From: a virus
Direction: 5' to 3' (one strand)
DNA length: 53,011 nt
Virus record (IMG/VR): IMGVR_UViG_3300011994_000001
Span: 1-53,011 of that record
This document shows, in pieces, positions 39,166 through 46,258 of this stretch. Under the pieces are notes generated by a model. That model ran no database searches, had not been told where the DNA came from, and was given only the letters and a program-made list of their open reading frames with translations. Every line of letters begins with the position of its first letter. Position 1 is the stretch's first letter. The position numbers and the translations under genes are program-made.

Positions 39166-39438
39166 ATGAAAACCAAGATGATAAACTGTATATTTGAGAA
39201 ACGGGTTTGTAGTTACGCTAGAATGAACAAGGGTTGCTTTTCCTGCGAAGCTCCGTCCGATTGGGACATGACTTGCCGAAACTTTCCCGAGGTTACGCTG
39301 GTTACTGGAGACACTCTTACCCTGAGCGGTTTGGTAGAAACAGCCCTAGCTTATGGAATAAAGATACCCAAGTCTGTATCGGTTACGCAGTTGGCTCGCA
39401 GGGTGAACAGGCGTATAGAGGAGGAGCGGATGTTTTGA
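39166..39438 (+). CDS. Cys-rich protein with C-terminal 'VTGDT' module
   Basis: A 90-residue protein. The first 40 residues have CIFEKRVCSYARMNKGCFSC and CRNF (zinc-like). The rest, TLVTGDTLTLSGLVETALAY ... RRVNRRIEEER, is similar to the whole of the 55-residue protein at 39786 (ELVTGDTVSLDDLVHTARTY ... EVNRCIEAER). The two look like products of a local duplication. Function unknown. Confidence 0.65.
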   Translation: MKTKMINCIFEKRVCSYARMNKGCFSCEAPSDWDMTCRNFPEVTLVTGDTLTLSGLVETALAYGIKIPKSVSVTQLARRVNRRIEEERMF

Positions 39439-39602
39439 AAGACAAAGGTTGCCTTGGATACTCAACATTTAACGGAGAGAGCACCGAGTATGAGTGCGGG
39501 TATGAATTTGCTGGGGATATAGACTGCGAAGACTGTATGTTTGGATCGTGTGGAGGAATGATGGATCCAAGTGTTGACCCTAGAGAGGACGATGAAGATT
39601 GA
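39435..39602 (+). CDS. Small Cys/Asp-rich protein
   Basis: A 55-residue protein; TTG 39435 overlaps the previous TGA, with GAGGAGCGG upstream. Cys-rich centre: YECGYEFAGDIDCEDC and MFGSCGG. Acidic end (DPREDDED). Probably a metal-binding protein of unknown function. Confidence 0.55.
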   Translation: MKDKGCLGYSTFNGESTEYECGYEFAGDIDCEDCMFGSCGGMMDPSVDPREDDED

Positions 39603-39808
39603 GTCAACGTAAGAAAATGGACAAGCTCGCAAAGGCAGGGTATCGTATAGGGTTCAGCGATGCCTGCGAGTTCTGGGACTTAGCACTGAAGAACACTAAG
39701 TACATTGGCCCCAAAAGGCAGAAGGCAATCATGGATACAGTAACTCACTTAATCAAGAACGCAAATACAAAGGAGGAAATCAGTCATGAGCAAGTTAAAA
39801 ATGTATGA
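39599..39808 (+). CDS. Small basic helical protein
   Basis: A 69-residue protein starting at TTG 39599, overlapping the previous stop. KAGYRIGFSDACEFWDLALKN and a helical end. No family recognised. Confidence 0.55.
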   Translation: MSQRKKMDKLAKAGYRIGFSDACEFWDLALKNTKYIGPKRQKAIMDTVTHLIKNANTKEEISHEQVKNV

Positions 39809-39953
39809 GCTGGTAACTGGTGATACAGTAAGTCTTGATGATTTAGTGCACACAGCTAGAACCTATGGTATACTATGGGGAGGGATGAGCGCATCTCTGT
39901 TACTTGAAGAAGTTAATAGGTGTATAGAGGCAGAGAGAGAAAATGGCTGTTAG
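39786..39953 (+). CDS. 'VTGDT' module protein (stand-alone)
   Basis: A 55-residue protein with AAAGGAGG before ATG 39786. It consists almost only of the module seen at the end of the 39166-39438 protein: LVTGDTVSLDDLVHTARTYG and EEVNRCIEAER. It overlaps both neighbours. Confidence 0.6.
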   Translation: MSKLKMYELVTGDTVSLDDLVHTARTYGILWGGMSASLLLEEVNRCIEAERENGC

Positions 39954-40212
39954 GCGCACTAAGTGCATGTTTCAACGTAAACAATATGGGCGTTGGGAGT
40001 ATGGGACCCTGGTAGAAGGCAAGCGCAAGCGGGTGGTTGATAAAGAGGGCGAAACAGTTGAGATAGTACATGCCTATGTAAAATACATCATATCCACCAG
40101 AAGCTGTAACAACTGTAAGTTCTGGAGAGAGTACAAGAGGATCAAGTGTAAGAAGAAGCAACCAGAACAGCAGAGTCTGTATGGAGCCAACCGATGCAAG
40201 GAATGGGGCTGA
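39943..40212 (+). CDS. Small basic protein with Cys motif
   Basis: An 89-residue, strongly basic protein (GKRKRVVDKEGETVEIVHAY). CNNCKFW and CKKKQ near the C-terminus give a zinc-like site. Probably a nucleic-acid binder. The terminator starts at its stop codon. Confidence 0.6.
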   Translation: MAVRRTKCMFQRKQYGRWEYGTLVEGKRKRVVDKEGETVEIVHAYVKYIISTRSCNNCKFWREYKRIKCKKKQPEQQSLYGANRCKEWG

Positions 40213-40236
40213 TCTTATCAGCTCTTTCTTTTTGTA
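40208..40236 (+). terminator. Intrinsic terminator
   Basis: GCTGAT-CTT-ATCAGC hairpin followed by TCTTTCTTTTT. Confidence 0.8.
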
Positions 40237-40267
40237 AAAATTCTTTTGGAAAAACCATCAAAAGGGC

Positions 40268-40296
40268 TTTACTTTCCAGTCAAGATATAGTATGAT
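40268..40296 (+). promoter_or_regulatory. Early promoter 9 (TTTACT-17-TATGAT)
   Basis: TTTACT is at 40268-40273 and TATGAT at 40291-40296, spacer 17 bp. Confidence 0.85.
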
Positions 40297-40341
40297 AAGG
40301 TTGTAGGAGAGCTACGAACGATAAGAAAGAGGTAATGCAGG

Positions 40342-40926
40342 ATGAAAAAGTTAACCGCGTTTGAAGTATCAGTTATGGAGTGTATCCCTAAAGAGTGTTT
40401 TTACGAAAATGGATTTGACTCCGTACTCTGGATGGATTGCTTCCTGGATACGGTACTAAGAGAAGCCAAGATCGAAAACAAAAAATCCCGAGCGGTAGTT
40501 GTTAACTTGGAGAAGAAGGGGCTTTTGACTATAGCCTTTGAGAAAAGAGATATTGACGGTAGCGGAGGAACGACCTTTGTACTAGCTCAAGACGGGAAAG
40601 ACTACCTAGTCAAAAAAGGTCTTGTAGAAGCGGGAACAGGTTACGTAGTAAGACAGAAAGTCAAAACTGAGGTATCGCCAAAGGTACTAGATATGGCGAA
40701 TAGAATATCAAAACTGAAGTCCCCAATTCCCGAGGAAGTCAAGGGTACAGTAGTCCTCCGAGCGTTCACGAACTTGGTTCTTGGTAAGTACCCTGAGTAC
40801 GCCGAACTGGACGGAATAGTTTCTATAGTAATAGGGAGCGGAAGAGAATTGACCTTCGACAAAGAAACTGGAAAACAAACCAACGCTCTGAAACCTAAGT
40901 TCGCTAATAAGATCACCTGGGAATAG
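40342..40926 (+). CDS. Winged-helix-like protein with 'GRELTFD' end module
   Basis: A 194-residue protein. Residues 30-75 (DTVLREAKIENKKSRAVVVNLEKKGLLTIAFE) look like a winged helix-turn-helix. The end module GSGRELTFDKETGKQTN, then FANKITWE, is shared with the protein at 25634 and resembles the end of 16064. It is the only gene between promoter 9 and its terminator. It could be a regulator of early transcription; inference from the helix-turn-helix-like part. Confidence 0.65.
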   Translation: MKKLTAFEVSVMECIPKECFYENGFDSVLWMDCFLDTVLREAKIENKKSRAVVVNLEKKGLLTIAFEKRDIDGSGGTTFVLAQDGKDYLVKKGLVEAGTGYVVRQKVKTEVSPKVLDMANRISKLKSPIPEEVKGTVVLRAFTNLVLGKYPEYAELDGIVSIVIGSGRELTFDKETGKQTNALKPKFANKITWE

Positions 40927-40967
40927 GGCGCAAGCCCTCTCCCCGTTGGGGAAAATAATTTTTTCAA
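40925..40967 (+). terminator. Double hairpin terminator
   Basis: AGGGC-GCAA-GCCCT (40925-40938), then CCCC-GTT-GGGG (40941-40951), then an AAAATAATTTTTT tail. Confidence 0.75.
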
Positions 40968-40972
40968 GGGGC

Positions 40973-41001
40973 TTTACTTATTGAAGTAATGGGTATATAC
41001 T
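40973..41001 (+). promoter_or_regulatory. Early promoter 10 (TTTACT-17-TATACT)
   Basis: TTTACT is at 40973-40978 and TATACT at 40996-41001, spacer 17 bp. Confidence 0.85.
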
Positions 41002-41041
41002 AAGGGTGTAGAGAGATTATCAAGGAAAGAAGGACTGCGGG

Positions 41042-41851
41042 ATGAAGTACTCAACGATCCAGACAAAAGACGGATGGAACGCTAAGATTCAGGAATTTGA
41101 TTCGATAGGGGATTTAAGAGGTCATATGGCTTCGATGCCTGAGAAGAGTACGCTCTGGATAAACGTATCCAAGGAGAGTCTAGTCAAAGGGTCAAGTTGG
41201 GCGGGTACTTACGATTATGAAGAAGCTGATTACCTCCTAACTCACGGATGGCAGGAAAAAGCAGAAAAGCTAGCCAAGAAGCTGCCGATCAAAGTAGTAT
41301 CCAGCGAAGTACGGAAAACAACCCCGAGCTACGGAATGGTAGGACACCAAGCTTCTGTACCCCGATATATAATGGGAGTACCTCAGAATATGATTAATAG
41401 CAAGCCCGTAACGGTACAGCAGAAGATAATCACGATAAACAAAAGTATCAGCGTCAACTGTAGAGTAACCGCAGAACAAATAGAGGAGGAAGGTATCAAG
41501 GCTCTTCAAATAATACAAGCTCTTGAGGGCAAAGGGTATCGAGTCAAGTTGAATATATTCTGGTTATCTCTTGTTACTAACGAAATGGCGATATGCAAAG
41601 TATGTATCAAAAAGCCCGAGGAGAGGTTGAGCCTTATCAAGGTAGCTTTCCCGATAGCTCACCCATCGATGTTACGAAGGATTATGCTTAACTGGATGGA
41701 GCGATTCGAGGAATTGACAGATAGGAGCTTCACCTATGGATACGGCAGAGCGAACGGGACCCAATACTCAAGCCTACTCAAGAAAGGAGAATACCTGCTA
41801 CCAGAGTTTATACCGAACGTTGACGAGTTCGTAAAAAAGATGGGGCTGTAA
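41042..41851 (+). CDS. DUF7192-like phage protein
   Basis: A 269-residue protein. The N-terminal region (DLRGHMASMPEKS, AGTYDYEEADYLLTHGWQEKAE) matches a domain of unknown function found in large phages, often beside a MoxR-type ATPase as here (41969). The middle PRYIMGVPQNMINSKPVT and C-terminal MLRRIMLNWMERFEELTDR also fit. Probably a substrate or target of the ATPase. Monocistronic, with own promoter and leader. Confidence 0.6.
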   Translation: MKYSTIQTKDGWNAKIQEFDSIGDLRGHMASMPEKSTLWINVSKESLVKGSSWAGTYDYEEADYLLTHGWQEKAEKLAKKLPIKVVSSEVRKTTPSYGMVGHQASVPRYIMGVPQNMINSKPVTVQQKIITINKSISVNCRVTAEQIEEEGIKALQIIQALEGKGYRVKLNIFWLSLVTNEMAICKVCIKKPEERLSLIKVAFPIAHPSMLRRIMLNWMERFEELTDRSFTYGYGRANGTQYSSLLKKGEYLLPEFIPNVDEFVKKMGL

Positions 41852-41858
41852 GCCCCTT
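41842..41858 (+). terminator. Hairpin overlapping the stop codon
   Basis: GGGGCT-GTA-AGCCCC followed by TTCCG; weak as a terminator. Confidence 0.45.
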
Positions 41859-41900
41859 CCGCGCTCCTGAAAATAATTTTAAATTCTTTTGTAAAAACGC

Positions 41901-41929
41901 TTTACTTCTTGAAGTAAAAGTAGTATGAT
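41901..41929 (+). promoter_or_regulatory. Early promoter 11 (TTTACT-17-TATGAT)
   Basis: TTTACT is at 41901-41906 and TATGAT at 41924-41929, spacer 17 bp. Confidence 0.85.
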
Positions 41930-41968
41930 AAGAATGTAGAGAGATTACAAAGAAAGAAGGAACGCGGA

Positions 41969-43009
41969 ATGAAACCTGTATACTTAACTCCTGAACTAGC
42001 TAAAGAGATTGGGGTCCAAAAGATCACGAGAGTTGAAACTAAGTATCTGGAGATAACAGTCGGAGGTAAACCAGTAATCAGAACTCTCTCCCTTAACAAG
42101 GATGGATCGGGATACTTTAACTTTAACAAAGTCGGATACTTGATCGAGAATTGCCTGAGAGTTGTTCCTGAGTTAGAAGGTAAGACCGTAACAAAAACGG
42201 TAGAAATAGCCCCTAGAATCAAGGAAGTGGATTTCTCCCCCGTTGTACCCGAGGTAGATAAAACTAAACACGCGAAACACGAGAAAATTAAAATCTGCGT
42301 TAAAAACGATATTCCTGTATACTTAGTAGGCGAAGCAGGAACTGGTAAGAACTATACCCTGGAGCTTATCGCTAAAGAGCTGGACCTAGACTTCTACTTC
42401 ACTAATAGCGTCCAACAAGAGTATAAGATCACTGGATTTATCGACGCTGGCGGTAAGTACCACGAAACTGAATTCTACAAAGCTTTTACGAAGGGCGGAC
42501 TTTTCTTCCTTGACGAGATTGACGCTAGTATCCCCGAGGTTCTGGTTCTACTAAATGCGGCAATAGCTAATCGCTACTTTGAATTTCCTACTGGTAAAGT
42601 AAACGCTCACCCAGACTTCCGAGTAGTATCCGCTGGTAATACCTCAGGGTCAGGATCAAACGAGCTATACACGGGAAGACTGGTATTGGATTCCGCTACC
42701 CTGGACCGTTTCGTAATTATCGACTTTGATTACGATAAGAACGTGGAACTGCACTTAGCAAAAGGAGATACTCACCTGGTAAACTTCGTGAGATCGCTCC
42801 GAGAGTTCTCAAAGAAATCTGGAATCAGAGCTACCTTCTCTTACCGCTGTATAATGACCGTAGTCAAGCTAGAAAGAGCGGGAATGGACCTCAAGAGTAT
42901 ACTGGAGATTGCGGTAGTCAAGGGAATGGATCAAGATACGATTAGCACTCTCAAAGTAGTTGACGCTGGAAAATATTTCTTCGCTTTAAAAGAGCTTCAA
43001 GTTGCTTAG
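41969..43009 (+). CDS. MoxR-type AAA+ ATPase
   Basis: A 346-residue protein with a 100-residue phage-specific N-terminus and an AAA+ core: Walker A near 120 (LVGEAGTGKNYTL, Asn in place of the usual Ser/Thr), Walker B near 177 (GGLFFLDEID), sensor DFRVVSAGNTSG and Arg-finger region LDSATLDRF. MoxR-type ATPases act as chaperones or remodel complexes, often with the DUF7192-type partner at 41042. The replacement of Thr by Asn in the P-loop is worth noting. Confidence 0.78.
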   Translation: MKPVYLTPELAKEIGVQKITRVETKYLEITVGGKPVIRTLSLNKDGSGYFNFNKVGYLIENCLRVVPELEGKTVTKTVEIAPRIKEVDFSPVVPEVDKTKHAKHEKIKICVKNDIPVYLVGEAGTGKNYTLELIAKELDLDFYFTNSVQQEYKITGFIDAGGKYHETEFYKAFTKGGLFFLDEIDASIPEVLVLLNAAIANRYFEFPTGKVNAHPDFRVVSAGNTSGSGSNELYTGRLVLDSATLDRFVIIDFDYDKNVELHLAKGDTHLVNFVRSLREFSKKSGIRATFSYRCIMTVVKLERAGMDLKSILEIAVVKGMDQDTISTLKVVDAGKYFFALKELQVA

Positions 43010-43017
43010 TAGAATAG

Positions 43018-43039
43018 GCGGGAGCAATCCCGCTTTTCT
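43018..43039 (+). terminator. Intrinsic terminator
   Basis: GCGGGA-GCAA-TCCCGC followed by TTTTCTC. Confidence 0.8.
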
Positions 43040-43051
43040 CTAAAATAACTC

Positions 43052-43080
43052 TTTACTTCTTGAGGAAAATATTATATACT
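43052..43080 (+). promoter_or_regulatory. Early promoter 12 (TTTACT-17-TATACT)
   Basis: TTTACT is at 43052-43057 and TATACT at 43075-43080, spacer 17 bp. Confidence 0.85.
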
Positions 43081-43102
43081 TGTGTTGGGGGGAGGTGAGA
43101 TT

Positions 43103-43261
43103 ATGAAATACAAAGAAACTACTTGTCCCAAGTGTGGAGTATCCCATGCAACTGAAGACTACTTATTTGACCATACTGATGTGGACGGGTATGAAACTGG
43201 TGACGTAGACTGGTATGCATGTCCTACTTGTAATCAATTATTTAATGACCTAGAATGTTAA
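43103..43261 (+). CDS. Small zinc-ribbon protein
   Basis: A 52-residue protein with GGGAGGTGA before ATG 43103. CPKCGVSH at the start and WYACPTCNQLF at the end form a clear zinc ribbon; the central part is acidic. Function unknown. Confidence 0.65.
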   Translation: MKYKETTCPKCGVSHATEDYLFDHTDVDGYETGDVDWYACPTCNQLFNDLEC

Positions 43262-43277
43262 GAGGAGGAAATATATT

Positions 43278-43817
43278 ATGAAAAAACGTTGGTATGTACT
43301 TGGAGCGGTCATTATTATCGGAGCGGTAGCGGGTTCTCAAGGAGGTACGACAACCCCAAATCCAGCCCCCGTAGCTACGCAAACTTCAAGCCCCGTAGCT
43401 AGTGCGCCAGTAGCCCTCTCAAAAACTGGCGTGTCGAGCAACGTAACAATCGAGGTAACTGGATTTGATTCTACCGATACTGTTGGGAATAACCCGTACT
43501 CAAACTCCAAAGCCAAGGGCGTATTCAAGGTTGTTGGTCTTACTCTTACGAATAACCAAAAGGATGCTATAACAGTAACAAGCGGGAGCTTTAAACTGTA
43601 TGATAGCAAAGACCGAGAGTTCACTGATTCAACGGATGCTGGAATGTCTCTTACGTTGAACGATCCAAAGATTGAATCCTTTATGGCTACTACGGTGAAC
43701 CCTGGGATGAGCGTATCGGGAGAGGTCGTATTTGACGTACCGAAGGACGCTACAGGATTCTACTTGAAAGCCTCAGGAGGAATGGTGGGTACTCCTATCA
43801 AACTAGCGGTACAATAA
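43278..43817 (+). CDS. Membrane-anchored DUF4352 (Telokin/MPB63-like) surface protein
   Basis: A 179-residue protein. Residues 1-20 (KKRWYVLGAVIIIGAVAG) are an uncleaved membrane anchor or signal. A Thr/Pro/Ser-rich linker follows, then an Ig-like DUF4352 domain (VFKVVGLTLTNNQKDAITV, FKLYDSKDREFTD, GEVVFDVPKDATGFYLKAS). Extracellular Ig-like proteins of this type, made early and anchored outside, are candidates for superinfection exclusion or host-surface change. There is no lipobox Cys. AGAGGAGG precedes the ATG. Confidence 0.7.
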   Translation: MKKRWYVLGAVIIIGAVAGSQGGTTTPNPAPVATQTSSPVASAPVALSKTGVSSNVTIEVTGFDSTDTVGNNPYSNSKAKGVFKVVGLTLTNNQKDAITVTSGSFKLYDSKDREFTDSTDAGMSLTLNDPKIESFMATTVNPGMSVSGEVVFDVPKDATGFYLKASGGMVGTPIKLAVQ

Positions 43818-43834
43818 GGAAGGAGAGAGTAAGT

Positions 43835-44116
43835 ATGAAGATGAAAAGTCCTGCCAAAATAAAGGTTAATGTAATAGACGTAATAAACAAACACGAGGGT
43901 ATGGTCAAAAATGTTAAAGACCTTGAAGTTGGTATATGTGGATTGAGAGATTACAAAAAGTTCTCTGACGCTACCTATGATATTGACGATGATGAGAGGT
44001 TGTCTGTGATACTTCTTTGGGGGGAATACCAAGAACGATCCAAAGCCCTCGCTAGGTATCTTAATCAGGAGATTATCGTTGATAGTGACGAGGAGGAAGA
44101 CGTTGACTTGGGATAA
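43835..44116 (+). CDS. Hypothetical protein
   Basis: A 93-residue protein (KVNVIDVINKHEGMVKNV, then ERLSVILLWGEYQERSKA) with an acidic end (DSDEEEDVDLG). It overlaps the next gene's start. No family recognised. Confidence 0.6.
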   Translation: MKMKSPAKIKVNVIDVINKHEGMVKNVKDLEVGICGLRDYKKFSDATYDIDDDERLSVILLWGEYQERSKALARYLNQEIIVDSDEEEDVDLG

Positions 44117-44393
44117 GAACGATCATCTGGCGATAGTCAATAGGCTGAGACGGAATATCATCGTACATTCGGTTATCTATTATGTATTCAACAGGAATTT
44201 AATCTCAGATTCTGACTACGATAAGATGTGCCAGAAGTTAGCTAGGATTCATAAAAAGTACCCGAAGTTATGTTCTCAAGCGGTATTCCCAAAAGCCTTT
44301 AAAAACTATGATCCTAGTACGGGAATGAACTTTATCAACCATAAGTGGGGGAACAGGGCTGCCGAGCGGTTACTGAAATCCCATAATAAGTGA
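44103..44393 (+). CDS. LigA N-terminal-like small protein
   Basis: A 96-residue protein starting at TTG 44103 with GAGGAGG seven bases upstream. IVNRLRRNIIVHSVIYYVFN followed by NLISDSDYDKMCQKLARIHK resembles domain Ia of NAD-dependent DNA ligase, the part that binds the nicotinamide nucleotide; the catalytic adenylation domain is absent. Such short ligase-related proteins occur in several phages with unknown role. It ends just before the central terminator. Confidence 0.6.
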   Translation: MTWDKNDHLAIVNRLRRNIIVHSVIYYVFNRNLISDSDYDKMCQKLARIHKKYPKLCSQAVFPKAFKNYDPSTGMNFINHKWGNRAAERLLKSHNK

Positions 44394-44403
44394 AAGAAAA
44401 ATA

Positions 44404-44430
44404 ACCCCGCCTTTACAGCGGGGTATCTTT
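44404..44430. terminator. Bidirectional terminator between early and late arms
   Basis: CCCCGC (44405-44410) pairs with GCGGGG (44418-44423). The plus strand is followed by TATCTTTC; the minus strand by TTATTTTTCTTTC. It ends both converging transcripts. Confidence 0.8.
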
Positions 44431-44445
44431 CTGCCCTTTTATATC

Positions 44446-44901
44446 CTATACGGGAATAGGGGCGGGAGTGTCCTCTGAAGCGTTTGAAGGTACATTTGAA
44501 GCGGGTGCGGTGACTTCGGGGGTAACTATAGGGGTAGGGATCACCGCAGGGCTTATAGGGGCGAAAACTACAGTATTCATTTTAGATAGCGAGTCGTTAA
44601 GGATAACTTTAACCCCTGCCATAATATCGTCAACGGGAATAGGAGTTTTGAACTTGACCAATTCGGTCTGTAAGAGGTTTGAAACTGCGTCGGTTACGTC
44701 TCCTACAGGGAGCACCGTGGAAGGTTGCTGTTTGGCGTCTACATAGCCCTGACCTAGGATATACGATGCCGATAACCCGAGGAGATACAAGAGAGACTGT
44801 TCAGGGAGCTTTAAGTCAAACAACGAGTTAGCTACCACTACCAGGAACGAAACAACGAACGCCCAAAGTTTACGGGATTTGAGTCTTGGTGAGATTGTCA
44901 T
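44446..44901 (-). CDS. Putative holin
   Basis: A 151-residue protein. Two hydrophobic segments, KLWAFVVSFLVVVANSLF (about 12-29) and LLYLLGLSASYILGQGYVDA (about 38-57), precede a hydrophilic tail rich in Pro, Ala, Thr and Val. The pattern and its place right after the amidase match two-helix phage holins with the conserved 'LGQGYVDA'-type end. It would form lesions in the inner membrane to release the endolysin. The low-complexity tail is longer than usual. Last gene of the late arm. Confidence 0.7.
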   Translation of the reverse strand: MTISPRLKSRKLWAFVVSFLVVVANSLFDLKLPEQSLLYLLGLSASYILGQGYVDAKQQPSTVLPVGDVTDAVSNLLQTELVKFKTPIPVDDIMAGVKVILNDSLSKMNTVVFAPISPAVIPTPIVTPEVTAPASNVPSNASEDTPAPIPV

Positions 44902-44934
44902 AATTTTATCCTCCTCAAATTTACTTAAATTTAC

Positions 44935-45702
44935 TTAGCAAAGGGGTAAGACCTTACATGCAAAACCGAGTTTGTTAATATCCAGGATAGCTTGGGGGGC
45001 TTTGTCTTTAGTTACCCTTACGCACAGGTAGATATCGTCGGGAGATATCGAGGTCACTCCTGGGGCGATACTAACGATAGACTTGATAGTATCCAACGTA
45101 ACCGCTCCTTTCTCTTTGTATGGTAAGTTGAATATCTGGCATAAACCCTTGGTATGGGCTACAGCTAGGGCTTGACGGAAGTTTGGATCGCGAAGTCGAT
45201 CTGTATCTCCAACGTTGTTGATAAACCCATTTTCGGTTAAAATAGCGGGCATATCTGTTTCGCGAAGAACCTCTACGTTTTGTACTTTTACGCCCCTTGA
45301 GCGCCATCCTCCGACTGCGGAGAGAAGAGGTAACATAATATTAGCGAAGTCTCCTGCGCGACCTCCCGAGCCTTGGATGAGAATCTCTTCGCCCTCACCC
45401 CCCGCTCCAGCGTTGATGTGAACAGACATCATCGCGTCTACTTTGCTGTCGTTAGCTATTCGACAACGCTCTCCAAGTTCTTTATTAAGATCGCCCTCAA
45501 AGTGTCCTGGAGCATAGTCTCCGCTCCTAGTCAGTACAACGTCTATTCCGCAATATTCCGCTAGAGGTTTGATACGTAAGCAGATATCCAGGGTTAGGTC
45601 CTTCTCTTGTAGACCGTTACCGCAAGCTCCTGGGTCGTAACCTCCGTGACCAGGGTCTAAACATAATTTGGGTCTTGATCCGAGATAGATTATAATACCC
45701 AC
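44935..45702 (-). CDS. Endolysin: N-acetylmuramoyl-L-alanine amidase (Amidase_3)
   Basis: A 255-residue zinc amidase. Metal and catalytic residues are His19 (LDPGHGG), Glu33 (LQEKDL), His95 (SVHIN) and Glu157 (ILTENGF). It cleaves the bond between muramic acid and L-Ala of the wall peptide. The last 60 residues (ISPDDIYLCVRVTKDKAPQ ... LGFACKVLPLC) look like a small SPOR-like or wall-binding domain. It is in the lysis cassette between XhlA-like and holin-like genes. Confidence 0.9.
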   Translation of the reverse strand: MGIIIYLGSRPKLCLDPGHGGYDPGACGNGLQEKDLTLDICLRIKPLAEYCGIDVVLTRSGDYAPGHFEGDLNKELGERCRIANDSKVDAMMSVHINAGAGGEGEEILIQGSGGRAGDFANIMLPLLSAVGGWRSRGVKVQNVEVLRETDMPAILTENGFINNVGDTDRLRDPNFRQALAVAHTKGLCQIFNLPYKEKGAVTLDTIKSIVSIAPGVTSISPDDIYLCVRVTKDKAPQAILDINKLGFACKVLPLC

Positions 45703-45715
45703 GGTCTTAATCCTC

Positions 45716-46102
45716 CTATTGTCCTAGTATCTTTGGAGCAAAGGTCTTAACAAGGCTTAATAGGCTACCGAGCACATAAGTTAATCCAAAGCCCCACAAT
45801 AGAACTTTGTAATACTTATAACTTGCCGCACTCTCTCTAACAGGCTTGTCCTTCAATTCTTGGAGAGACTCCATCATACGAATTTGATTTTCTTTCATTT
45901 CCTTCTGATTATCCTTCGTTTCCTGTGCCATATTACTCTGGGATTCTTGGATCTGCCTAATGAAAATTTTTGTCTCGATATGAGAGTCTCTCATGCTTAG
46001 CATATCCTTACTTTGCTCCTTAGCAGTAGCGCGAATGTCTGACATATCCGACTTAATATGGTCGAACTCCAGCTTCATTACGCAAACGTGATCATCAGGC
46101 AT
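45716..46102 (-). CDS. XhlA-like lysis accessory protein
   Basis: A 128-residue protein starting at ATG 46102 (AAGGGGGTGG upstream). A long charged coiled coil (MSDIRATAKEQSKDMLSM through QESQSNMAQETKDNQKEM) ends in one membrane helix (YKVLLWGFGLTYVLGSLLSL), the build of hemolysin XhlA/BhlA-type proteins that assist the holin. The frame could be extended to 46168, but that extension crosses a terminator-like hairpin. Confidence 0.7.
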   Translation of the reverse strand: MPDDHVCVMKLEFDHIKSDMSDIRATAKEQSKDMLSMRDSHIETKIFIRQIQESQSNMAQETKDNQKEMKENQIRMMESLQELKDKPVRESAASYKYYKVLLWGFGLTYVLGSLLSLVKTFAPKILGQ

Positions 46103-46131
46103 AAGTATCTTCCACCCCCTTTTGTTCACAC

Positions 46132-46157
46132 AAAAAAGCAGGATTATTTCGCCCGCT
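46132..46157 (-). terminator. Terminator-like hairpin before the lysis cassette
   Basis: On the minus strand, AGCGGG-loop-CCTGCT (one G-U pair) is followed by TTTTTT. It probably attenuates late transcription before the lysis genes. Confidence 0.6.
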
Positions 46158-46195
46158 CCGCTATGCAAACTATTTAAGAATTCATAGTATCTGCT

Positions 46196-46228
46196 TTATT
46201 GGGTATCGAAAAACCACCACCACCACAT
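46196..46228 (-). CDS. Ten-residue micro-ORF with strong ribosome site (tentative)
   Basis: ATG 46228 is preceded by AGAGGAGGTGA at ideal distance and encodes MWWWWFFDTQ, then TAA. Four Trp in a row is extremely unusual. It may act as a leader for the lysis genes or be chance; see findings. Confidence 0.3.
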   Translation of the reverse strand: MWWWWFFDTQ

Positions 46229-46258
46229 AGTCCTCACCTCCTCTCCCCTGAAGGCTAA

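Noticed and set aside
46103-46168. N-terminal extension of the XhlA-like protein
   Set aside because: The extension would be read through a terminator-like hairpin, and the ribosome site fits ATG 46102 instead.
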